A stretch of DNA of 7,880 nucleotides from Akkermansiaceae bacterium (GTDB lineage: Bacteria > Verrucomicrobiota > Verrucomicrobiia > Verrucomicrobiales > Akkermansiaceae): positions 1-7,880 of the forward strand of contig JAQGPE010000578.1 of assembly GCA_028293225.1 (NCBI GenBank), read 5' to 3'. The notes below the pieces were generated by a model. That model had not been told where the DNA came from and did not search any database. It was given only the letters and a program-made list of their open reading frames with translations. Below, piece after piece: positions 1-5,143 of the stretch (position 1 is the stretch's first letter; each line of letters opens with the position of its first letter). The position numbers were made by a program, and so were the translations under genes.

Positions 1-2608
1 CGGTATTGGTTGCGGTCCAGCTGTCTTCGATTTCGTATTTCCGGGCGGCACCGAGCGTGTAACCGGGCAGGCCGGGCGCGGAGATCTCCGCCACGCGCCA
101 TTGGGTGGCGGCATAGTTGGTGGAGCCCTGCGGATCAGAGAAGGCGCTGGAGGAGAAGGCCAGCCCGCTGACCGGATAGCCGTCCACGCCGGTGTAGGCG
201 ATGACCGGCTTGGCAGGGATGTCGGTGTCCTCAGCCTCTGACCGGAGATACTGGTAGCCGTAGCCGAGCTGGTTGCCGTTGTTGACCTCCCAGGTGGTTC
301 CGGCAGGCCAGGCATTGGTCGTGTAGCCGCGGAGATAGTCCATCATGTCCGCATGGTCTGCGACGCCCACGTAGGAGGGGCTGCGGAGCCAGCGGGTCCA
401 GGTGCCACCGAAGCGGGTGTCCTCCATGGGCGTGTAGAAGAAGTTGCCGCGGTGGTTTTCCTGGCCGCTGTGGACTCCATCGATGCCGCGGGTGCGCGGG
501 TGAAGGTTCCACATGGCGGCATCGGCGTTGGCCAGATTGTCGATGGTTCCGGCCGGGGCGACGATTTGTGAAAACTCATCGACCAGCTGACCGATCTGGC
601 CACCGGTCGCGGTGCTGTCGGAGGCCATCAGATCCAGAACTTCCCGGGCGCGGTTGCGGAACTCCAGGGCCAGGGCGGGATTCTCCATGATCGCCTTTTG
701 ACTGGAGATGACTCCGGGGATGTTCTGCCCGTCGATGCTGGTGCCGGAGTGAGTTTTGGGAATGAACATCATGTCCAGGTCCCAGGGGATCACCATCCAG
801 CGGTTGTCGGTGGAGCGGCGGTAGAAGTAGTGGTTCTCGCCGGCGCGCAGATCGACATTGCCGATGAGACGGTTGATGGCGTGAAAGGTGTAGTAGGTGT
901 CGAGATCGAGATTGGCCCGCCACCAGTCAACGGTAGGGGTGGTGGTTTCGACCGTGGAAATGAAGCTGTTGTAGTCGGCCGAGTTTTCCGCATAGCCGGG
1001 CAGCAGGTGCTCCGGTTCGCCCAGGCCCTCGGCGATGCTATAGATGTTCCCGTCCGGCAGGCCCCGCTCATCCAGGAAGTTCCCCTTGATCGGCTCGATC
1101 GCCGAGTAGAGTCCCCAGAAGTCGCCCGCATATTGTCCGTCGGTGTCGACCCCTGGCGAGATGGCATCCGAAACGGAGGAGCCCGCCGCCGGGGTTTCCT
1201 CCGCATTCCGGACCACACGGAACTGGTAGTAGTGGCTGTAGGGCGATGGAACGCCGGCGAGCTGGAAGATTTTCAGCGACAGGGATTCACTGACACCTGC
1301 CATGCCGCGATTCGCAGGCACCCACGGGCTGGCGCAGGCATTGGCGGAAAAGCTGCCCCAGGTCTCGGTGTAGAGGGCTCCGGAGAGATCTCTGGGCGCG
1401 AAGTCGCGGGCGGCATTGAAGTAGTACTTCCACTTGTTTTTTCCGGACTGGTAGACGGAGTTCTGGCCGCGGTTGCGATACTGGATGTTGTCGTAGACCA
1501 CGCCGTCATAGACTAGGGCTCCCGTGAAGCGCTGGTCTTCGTAGGCGGTATCATACTGGGACTTCATGACATCGTCCCCATTGGCGATCAATGTGTAGAC
1601 GGGGATCGATCCCAGGGTCGCCGGGGAGAAGGTATTGACCGGCTCGGTGCCGGGGCGGAGGGAGCCGCGATAGGCCGGGAGGCCGTTGTAGACGTAGTAG
1701 GCGAAATTTTTCTGGCCATCGTCCGCGTAGGGCACGGTCTGCTGGTTGCCAAGGGCGTCGGCAAAGGTGACGCGGTAGCGGACCAGACGGCGGTTGGTCT
1801 GGAGAGCGGCCGGGAGGACGGCGGTGTAGAAGGAGTCGCCCGCCGTGGCATCGCCGAGGGTGCCGCTGTCGCTCATGGGGACGGAGGTCCAGCTGGTCTC
1901 ATAGCCGGGATCGGACGAGCGGAGGTAGGCGCCGGGGTCGACGAGTTGATAGGAGAGGGAGACGGCGCCCATGCCGTTCGGGCTGGTGATCTTCGCCGTG
2001 ATGGTCACGGGCTGGTTGGCGGCGGGCTGAAGGGGGGAGTGGGTGACCTGCTCGATGTGGGGTGGAACGAGGTTGATCGCGATGAGGGTGCTGTTGGCCC
2101 GGCCCGGAGTCGGGTAACCGGTCGACGCCCGCCAGGAGCCGGCGAGGTTGTTGTCGAGGGTTGGGTTGAGCAGCTCCGCGGAGGGGCCCTGATTGTCGAT
2201 CGCCGAAGGCCAGGGGAAGCCCGCGCGATAGGTGACGCTGTCACGGAGCGTGCCGGCGGCGTCCTTCAGGGTGATGGTTTCACCGGCGGAGAGTTTACCG
2301 CTCCATGGGCCGAGGGCGGTGATGCCATAGCGGGTGAGGATGGAAGCCGGGTTGAGCGCCACGACCAGATAGCCGTGGGAGGGCAGGGTGGTGGTGGGAA
2401 AGGTGAAGCTAACGGCGTCGGAAAACTTCCAGCCGGTCAGGACCAGATCGCTGTCGCCGGGATTGTAGAGCTCGATGAACTCCTCAAGTTCGTGGCCGTC
2501 CTCGGGCTTTTCGTGAAACTCATTGATGACAGCTGTCGCAGGAACGGCCCCGGGGCATGCGGACGCGACGAATAGGCATGCAAAGCATGCGAGCAGCTGA
2601 ACTTTCAC
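1..2608 (-). CDS. Secreted lamin-tail domain / CotH kinase family protein (3' end outside window)
   Basis: The frame is open from a GTG at 2608 to the left edge: 869 codons with no stop, so the C-terminus is missing. GTG is chosen because it directly precedes a signal peptide (KVQLLACFACLFVASACPGA) and no other ATG, GTG or TTG start lies between it and the in-frame stop near 2671. An AGGA lies about 14 bases upstream, too far to be a convincing ribosome site. Residues 26-172 look like a lamin-tail domain (VINEF, EFIELYNPGDSDLVLTGW, GYLVVALNP, ending TPGRANS). Residues 178-310 look like an Ig-like beta region. Residues about 330-690 match the CotH family: YRNRGQNS at 377-384, FWGLYSAIE at 497-505, and WDLD at 609-612, the equivalent of the family's DWD-type metal/catalytic motif. 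Characterised CotH proteins are atypical protein kinases. In environmental bacteria this architecture is common on exported proteins of unknown substrate. The region after 700 looks fibronectin-like. Family assignment is firm; kinase activity is inferred. Confidence 0.93.
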   Translation of the reverse strand, partial: MKVQLLACFACLFVASACPGAVPATAVINEFHEKPEDGHELEEFIELYNPGDSDLVLTGWKFSDAVSFTFPTTTLPSHGYLVVALNPASILTRYGITALGPWSGKLSAGETITLKDAAGTLRDSVTYRAGFPWPSAIDNQGPSAELLNPTLDNNLAGSWRASTGYPTPGRANSTLIAINLVPPHIEQVTHSPLQPAANQPVTITAKITSPNGMGAVSLSYQLVDPGAYLRSSDPGYETSWTSVPMSDSGTLGDATAGDSFYTAVLPAALQTNRRLVRYRVTFADALGNQQTVPYADDGQKNFAYYVYNGLPAYRGSLRPGTEPVNTFSPATLGSIPVYTLIANGDDVMKSQYDTAYEDQRFTGALVYDGVVYDNIQYRNRGQNSVYQSGKNKWKYYFNAARDFAPRDLSGALYTETWGSFSANACASPWVPANRGMAGVSESLSLKIFQLAGVPSPYSHYYQFRVVRNAEETPAAGSSVSDAISPGVDTDGQYAGDFWGLYSAIEPIKGNFLDERGLPDGNIYSIAEGLGEPEHLLPGYAENSADYNSFISTVETTTPTVDWWRANLDLDTYYTFHAINRLIGNVDLRAGENHYFYRRSTDNRWMVIPWDLDMMFIPKTHSGTSIDGQNIPGVISSQKAIMENPALALEFRNRAREVLDLMASDSTATGGQIGQLVDEFSQIVAPAGTIDNLANADAAMWNLHPRTRGIDGVHSGQENHRGNFFYTPMEDTRFGGTWTRWLRSPSYVGVADHADMMDYLRGYTTNAWPAGTTWEVNNGNQLGYGYQYLRSEAEDTDIPAKPVIAYTGVDGYPVSGLAFSSSAFSDPQGSTNYAATQWRVAEISAPGLPGYTLGAARKYEIEDSWTATNT

Positions 2609-2814
2609 GCCGGGGACCCAATCCTGATAAAAGCGGAAAGAAAAGCCCCGTGTCTTTTTTGTAACCTTCTATCCATAAGGGAAATGACTTCGATATCAGG
2701 CGTTTTCCTTGATTCAGAGATGTTTAAGTTGTTTGAAGCGGAAAATGCAAAGAAACGTAAAAATCGTGTATCGAGAGTCTATCCCGGCGCACCGAAGCGA
2801 AGGGGAGATGCCTT

Positions 2815-2864
2815 GGCCGGCTCCGTCGAGAAGGGTCCACTCGGGGTTCTCCACGGAGCCAGCC
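2815..2864. repeat. Long imperfect inverted repeat / RNA hairpin
   Basis: Bases 2815-2832 pair with 2847-2864. GGC (2815-2817) pairs with GCC (2862-2864), GGCTCCGT (2819-2826) with ACGGAGCC (2853-2860), and GAGAA (2828-2832) with TTCTC (2847-2851). The two symmetric mismatches are C2818 x A2861 and C2827 x C2852. The loop is 14 bases (2833-2846). Sixteen paired positions make this by far the strongest hairpin I found in the non-coding parts of the window. It is not followed by a T run, so it is not itself an intrinsic terminator. It could be the core of a small RNA or leader, or the remnant of a palindromic repeat element. Confidence 0.75.
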
Positions 2865-2920
2865 CGCCTTTCCGGGGAATGCGCGGCGGTGTCACGAGCC
2901 TCCTTCCGGCCGGTCAGGTC

Positions 2921-2942
2921 CTCTCATCCACGAGAGATTTTT
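2921..2942 (+). terminator. Possible weak intrinsic terminator
   Basis: CTCTC (2921-2925) and GAGAG (2932-2936) form a five-base-pair stem with a six-base loop. One A and then five T residues (2938-2942) follow. The stem is short and only moderately GC-rich, so the call is weak. It would end a plus-strand transcript beginning in the AT-rich part of the gap, after the long hairpin at 2815-2864. GAGAG at 2773-2777 could compete for the same CTCTC strand. Confidence 0.3.
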
Positions 2943-2986
2943 GTCAGGGATGGAACCCTGGAAATGGGGCTTCAAGAAATTCGGTA

Positions 2987-3015
2987 TTGTAAATTGAGCG
3001 TAAACTCGCAATATT
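2987..3015 (+). promoter_or_regulatory. Candidate promoter for the small plus-strand gene
   Basis: TTGTAA (2987-2992) and AATATT (3010-3015) sit 17 bases apart in an AT-rich stretch and resemble sigma-70 -35 and -10 boxes. An inverted repeat, CAATAT (3009-3014) and ATATTG (3023-3028) with an eight-base loop, overlaps the proposed -10 box and start-site region and could be an operator. Both matches are imperfect, and promoter consensus in this phylum is poorly defined, so this is only a candidate. Confidence 0.2.
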
Positions 3016-3115
3016 TTAAACGATATTGGAGTCATGAAAGCCTTTTTTCAGCTAGAAAAGCAACGTGTTAGGCAAGTTAGATGCCAAGTGAAGGTGAAAT
3101 CTTGACGAATCGGCT

Positions 3116-3134
3116 CCGGATGGCTGGCATCCGG
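3116..3134 (+). promoter_or_regulatory. Perfect seven-base-pair stem-loop just before the probable start codon
   Basis: CCGGATG (3116-3122) and CATCCGG (3128-3134) form a perfect stem around the loop GCTGG. It ends three bases before the ATG at 3138. If translation starts there, the hairpin covers the whole ribosome-binding zone, including the only purine-rich stretch (GGATGG, 3118-3123), and could restrain translation. If translation starts at 3081 or 3102, the hairpin lies inside the coding sequence and loses this meaning. Confidence 0.5.
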
Positions 3135-3137
3135 GTC

Positions 3138-3386
3138 ATGAGTTTCGTCCGGCTCGGAAGTACGATGATCAACGTGGAGCGCATCGCCTACACGGTTTAT
3201 CACGATGCGGTGCAGCCGCTACAGCCGGTGCCGGGACGTTTTGGCCTCGAGGATCTCTCGAATCCGATTTCGCCTCAGAAGCTGGTGATTCATTTCACCG
3301 GCGGAATTTCCACCGCTTTCTCCGGCGAAGAGGCCGACCATGCGCTGCGGATGATCGGCGGGGCGATGGGGATGGGGGAGAACTGA
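3138..3386 (+). CDS. Small conserved-looking hypothetical protein (about 82 residues)
   Basis: The frame is open from ATG 3081, but I place the start at ATG 3138. The product then begins MSFVRLGSTMINVERIAY, resembling from memory small bacterial proteins that open with F-V-x-L-G followed by N-x-x-x-I. The body has a second beta-rich part, KLVIHFTGGISTAFSGEEAD, followed by a short helix (HALRMIGGAMG). The strand pattern suggests a compact beta sheet plus C-terminal helix; I know no function for it. There is no signal peptide or membrane segment, so it is probably cytoplasmic. Other possible starts are TTG 3102, with AAGGTGA just upstream, and ATG 3165, with GGAAG upstream. The gene is divergent from the CotH gene and faces the 343-residue gene and a doubtful small minus-strand ORF. 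The TGA at 3384-3386 sits in a TGAGTGAGTGAG run. Existence is likely, function unknown. Confidence 0.68.
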   Translation: MSFVRLGSTMINVERIAYTVYHDAVQPLQPVPGRFGLEDLSNPISPQKLVIHFTGGISTAFSGEEADHALRMIGGAMGMGEN

Positions 3387-3416
3387 GTGAGTGAGCCGGC
3401 GAACAGTCCCGGCGGG

Positions 3417-3587
3417 TCAGCTGGCGACCGCATCCTGCCAGGAATCTCCCCAGCGTTGCGGTTGCCGGGCGAACGCCGCTTCGTTCTGGCCTTCCGGGGA
3501 TCCGTGCATCGGGATGATGTTGGTCTGCTCCGCCGCAGGGAGCGGGGGATAGAGGCGGATGCTCTGGCGCTTTACTTCCACTCTCAT
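3417..3587 (-). CDS. Possible small protein (56 residues; 68 if started at 3623)
   Basis: This short minus-strand frame ends at the TGA at 3417-3419. ATG 3587 is preferred because AGAAGG lies eight bases upstream, one of the better ribosome-site matches in the window. ATG 3623 would add MLTTWFQKKAAP. A GTG at 3710 overlaps the stop of the upstream 343-residue gene, but that extra stretch is AT-rich and does not look coding. The product begins MRVEVKRQSIRLYPPLPAAE and ends RWGDSWQDAVAS. It is polar, without signal peptide or membrane segment, and belongs to no family I recognise. Third codon positions are about three-quarters G or C, in keeping with the real genes here. The opposite plus-strand frame (3387-3635) is arginine-rich and reads like a shadow. 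Only conservation in relatives would settle this. Confidence 0.35.
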   Translation of the reverse strand: MRVEVKRQSIRLYPPLPAAEQTNIIPMHGSPEGQNEAAFARQPQRWGDSWQDAVAS

Positions 3588-3635
3588 GGGAGCGGCCTTC
3601 TTTTGAAACCACGTCGTCAGCATGGGTTCATGTGA

Positions 3636-3677
3636 ACAGGTGTTCGTTTGATCGTCAATCTTCCTTTTTAAAAAAAT
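3636..3677 (-). promoter_or_regulatory. Candidate promoter with A/T-tract upstream element
   Basis: Reading the minus strand, an A/T tract with the palindrome TTTTTAAAAA (3665-3674) is followed by TTGACG (3658-3653), a good -35 match. Seventeen bases later comes TCACAT, just past the left end of this entry at 3635-3630, which is only a poor -10 match. Transcription would start close to 3623 and serve the possible small gene ending at 3417. The A/T tract could instead belong to the 3' end of the preceding 343-residue gene. Confidence 0.2.
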
Positions 3678-3706
3678 GTGGAACGTTTGGAAGCGACCCT
3701 CAAAAT

Positions 3707-4738
3707 TCACTTCATGAAGAGCAGGGAGAGGGTGTCGGTGTCGTCGCCTGACTTGGCGCGGACGCCGAGGATCAGCTTGCCGCGGCCGCTGTGTTCCTTG
3801 GGCTTGAGGCCGCCGGGATCGCCGAGCCAGTCGCTCTGGTAGGAGTCTTTTGGATCGAGCGTGAGGCCGTCCGGGTTGATTTTCATGAAGGTCAGCTGAA
3901 AGCAGCCGACGACTTCGACGTTGGGCTGGGGGATCTTGCCGCGAACGGTGATGGCGCCGACGGCGTAGCCGTCCTTGGCGATGGCCTTGGTGTTGCCATG
4001 GTTGCGGCCGAAGGCGCGGCCGGTCTTCACTCCCTCCGGGGTCATGAAGATGGGTTCGGCGACTTCAGTCACCTGGGAATTCCACCATTTTCCGGCGTTG
4101 GCGGCGAAACCGATCAGGTAGCCGCCTTCATGCGGGATGTCGGTGACCTGGACCGGCTTTGGGTTGGTTTCCGTGCACTGGACGCGGTTTTCCTCCGCGG
4201 CGGTGCGCAGGATGGTGAAAGTCCTGGCGCGGCGGACGGCGGCGATGGCAATGGTGTCGTTTTTGGCGACCCAGCCCTTTTCGATTTCCGCCAGATCCTT
4301 GAGGTGCTGGGCCCGGAGGGCGGTGCGTTTCGGGGCGAAGGCCAAAGTGATCTTCTGGGCTTCCGTGACGTAGGTCTTCCAAGCGCTTTTGACGCCGACC
4401 GGGACGTTTTCGTCAGGGGCGCCTGCGAGGCCCGAGGAGGCGAAGCGGCCGACCTCCTTGCGGATCGGGTCGCCTTTCTCCGGCGTACTGCTGTGCTCGA
4501 TCTTCTGAATCAGGGTGGCGAGGGCATCCTGGTAGGCCTTGGTCGCGGGCTCGAGCTGGGTCTTCAGTTCCTCGTCCAGGGCTTTTTCCTTCGGCGCATA
4601 GTCCTGCATCAGCTGGGCGAGGTCCGGGGGGATGGTGTGATTTTCCAGACCCTCTTCAGGCGATTGTCCGTGGACATGGGGGAGGGGGGCGAGGGCGAGG
4701 CAGACCGCGAATGCCAATAAGTTAGAGAGGCGTTTCAT
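3707..4738 (-). CDS. Secreted protein of unknown function with helical stalk and C-terminal beta domain
   Basis: The 343-residue product starts at ATG 4738, chosen because it opens a clear signal peptide (MKRLSNLLAFAVCLALAPLP, probably cleaved after HVHGQ). The open frame continues to 4819, but that part would bury the signal. No Shine-Dalgarno is visible. Mature residues 40-182 are charged and helical-looking (Lys/Glu/Ala-rich), suggesting a coiled-coil or helical stalk. Residues 204-342 form a separate, glycine- and aromatic-rich domain: GGYLIGFAANAGKWWN (205-220), GYAVGAITVRGK (257-268), LTFMKINPDG (282-291), DPKDSYQSDWLGDPGG (295-310), then ILGVRAKSGDDTDTLSLLF. This resembles from memory a recurrent C-terminal domain of exported planctomycete and verrucomicrobial proteins, possibly jacalin-like; I cannot name it with certainty. 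The product is likely periplasmic or extracellular. No enzyme motif is seen. The gene stands alone between two plus-strand genes. Confidence 0.85.
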   Translation of the reverse strand: MKRLSNLLAFAVCLALAPLPHVHGQSPEEGLENHTIPPDLAQLMQDYAPKEKALDEELKTQLEPATKAYQDALATLIQKIEHSSTPEKGDPIRKEVGRFASSGLAGAPDENVPVGVKSAWKTYVTEAQKITLAFAPKRTALRAQHLKDLAEIEKGWVAKNDTIAIAAVRRARTFTILRTAAEENRVQCTETNPKPVQVTDIPHEGGYLIGFAANAGKWWNSQVTEVAEPIFMTPEGVKTGRAFGRNHGNTKAIAKDGYAVGAITVRGKIPQPNVEVVGCFQLTFMKINPDGLTLDPKDSYQSDWLGDPGGLKPKEHSGRGKLILGVRAKSGDDTDTLSLLFMK

Positions 4739-4795
4739 CACTAAAAGAGGATGGGAAGACAGGCCGGCAAAAGGTCCGTTACGGTCCGGACAGGT

Positions 4796-4824
4796 AATAA
4801 ATTTCCTGTTATATAGCAATTCAA
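4796..4824 (-). promoter_or_regulatory. Candidate promoter of the 343-residue secreted protein gene
   Basis: On the minus strand TTGAAT (4824-4819) and TTTATT (4801-4796) are 17 bases apart, each matching four of six sigma-70 consensus bases. The predicted start would fall near 4789, leaving a leader of about 50 bases that begins in the GGTCCG repeat and the GTCCGGAC palindrome. That placement would suit a repressor site overlapping the start point. Confidence 0.25.
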
Positions 4825-4829
4825 AATGC

Positions 4830-4849
4830 GGAGGGATACTCCACCCTCC
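4830..4849. repeat. Small inverted repeat GGAGGG/CCCTCC
   Basis: GGAGGG (4830-4835) and CCCTCC (4844-4849) form a perfect six-base-pair stem around an eight-base loop. There is no T run on either side, so it is not an obvious terminator. It lies just upstream of the candidate promoter of the secreted-protein gene (minus strand) and within the possible leader of the small plus-strand gene. Confidence 0.45.
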
Positions 4850-4925
4850 AAACAGGGATAACGATCTTAGGACTGACGAGTCCGCTGATCGCTTGCATTT
4901 CGCCCGGCGGGGCGGACCGTGCCGG

Positions 4926-5114
4926 ATGGCGCAATCTCCCGGAAAAGACGATGTGAAGAATGGCAGCGAAGAAAAAGGCCCGCCGTTGCAGGTTCCGGCG
5001 AAGGAACCGGTGGGCGACGGCTTTCCTGCAGAGAAGGATGTTTCGAAGGCTCCGCCCGGTTCGGACCAGTCGGAGTCGACCTCGCCGCCGGGCCGGCCGA
5101 AGAAGGACGGGTGA
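4926..5114 (+). CDS. Small, highly charged, probably disordered protein (62 residues)
   Basis: The frame begins at ATG 4926 (MAQSPGKDDVKNGSEEKG) and ends PGRPKKDG with TGA at 5112-5114. A TTG at 4893 would add eleven residues but reads poorly. The product is dominated by Pro, Lys, Glu, Asp, Gly and Ser, with almost no large hydrophobic residues, so it is probably intrinsically disordered and cytoplasmic. I recognise no family. In favour of a real gene are the normal codon choice (mostly G or C in third position, GAA/AAG/GAC/CCG) and a hairpin beginning at the stop codon and separating it from the convergent propeller gene 29 bases away. Against it are the small size, biased composition and lack of a good ribosome site. 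The upstream leader can fold in two competing ways. Confidence 0.5.
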   Translation: MAQSPGKDDVKNGSEEKGPPLQVPAKEPVGDGFPAEKDVSKAPPGSDQSESTSPPGRPKKDG

Positions 5115-5134
5115 GGATGACGCCGTGCGTCCTC
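5113..5134. terminator. Hairpin between convergent genes
   Basis: GAGG (5113-5116) pairs with CCTC (5131-5134) and ACGC (5120-5123) with GCGT (5127-5130), around a CGT loop, with ATG bulged on one side. It begins within the stop codon of the 62-residue gene and ends ten bases before the stop of the propeller gene on the other strand. There is no T run in either direction, so a role in terminating or insulating the convergent transcripts is only inferred. Confidence 0.35.
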
Positions 5135-5143
5135 CCAATATGC

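Larger units (their letters stand above)
2609..3080. other. Intergenic region with hairpins and no convincing gene
   Basis: This 472-base gap separates the divergent CotH gene (minus) and small plus-strand gene. Two overlapping plus-strand ORFs (2684-2992 and 2709-3071) cross it, but they lack plausible codon use and resemble no known family. The middle part (about 2780-2935) is GC-rich and structured: a long imperfect hairpin at 2815-2864 and a terminator-like hairpin with a T run at 2921-2942. A further small stem lies at 2945-2960 (CAGGG/CCCTG). The flanks, 2640-2765 and 2970-3070, are AT-rich and are the likely places for the two divergent promoters. No tRNA or insertion-sequence ends were seen. 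Confidence 0.7.
4739..4925. promoter_or_regulatory. Divergent leader region with short repeats and hairpins
   Basis: This 187-base gap lies between the divergent 343-residue gene (minus) and 62-residue gene (plus). It contains a GGTCCG direct repeat spaced ten bases apart (4773-4778 and 4783-4788) and the palindrome GTCCGGAC (4784-4791). A weak ACAGG/CCTGT repeat flanks an AT-rich core (4790-4809). A GGAGGG/CCCTCC hairpin lies at 4830-4849. Nearer the plus-strand gene are the mutually exclusive pairings GGAC/GTCC (4870-4883) and GTCCGC/GCGGAC (4880-4917). No gene is seen inside; the minus-strand frame 4821-5138 looks like a shadow. Confidence 0.5.

Noticed and set aside
698..1516. Long plus-strand ORF (272 codons) inside the CotH region
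   Set aside because: It is antisense to a continuous, well-supported minus-strand CotH reading frame; its Val/Gly/Asp-rich composition is typical of a shadow frame in GC-rich DNA.
2721..2750. TTGCAT and TAAACA as a minus-strand promoter for the CotH gene
   Set aside because: Spacing of 18 is acceptable, but the -35 box matches only three of six bases, no better than expected in this AT-rich stretch.
2684..3071. Two overlapping plus-strand ORFs (2684-2992 and 2709-3071)
   Set aside because: No family resemblance, mixed AT- and GC-rich composition, poor start context, and they run through the strong hairpin and the T run. Non-coding sequence is more likely.
3395..3413. GCCGG/CCGGC repeat after the small plus-strand gene as a terminator
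   Set aside because: Only five base pairs, a nine-base loop, and no T run.
3387..3635. Plus-strand ORF of 82 codons starting GTG just after the small gene's stop
   Set aside because: Arginine- and leucine-rich shadow-like product with weaker codon bias than the opposite frame and no ribosome site.
3791..4720. Plus-strand ORF of 309 codons
   Set aside because: Antisense to the 343-residue secreted protein, which has a signal peptide and a coherent domain pattern; the plus-strand product is Gly/Val/Asp-rich shadow.
4871..4925. CTGACGAG resembling a hammerhead ribozyme core
   Set aside because: The required GAAA after stem II is missing; after GCGGAC the sequence reads CGTG, so the core cannot form.
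4821..5138. Minus-strand ORF of 105 codons
   Set aside because: Arg-rich shadow antisense to the 62-residue plus-strand gene and extending through intergenic hairpins.
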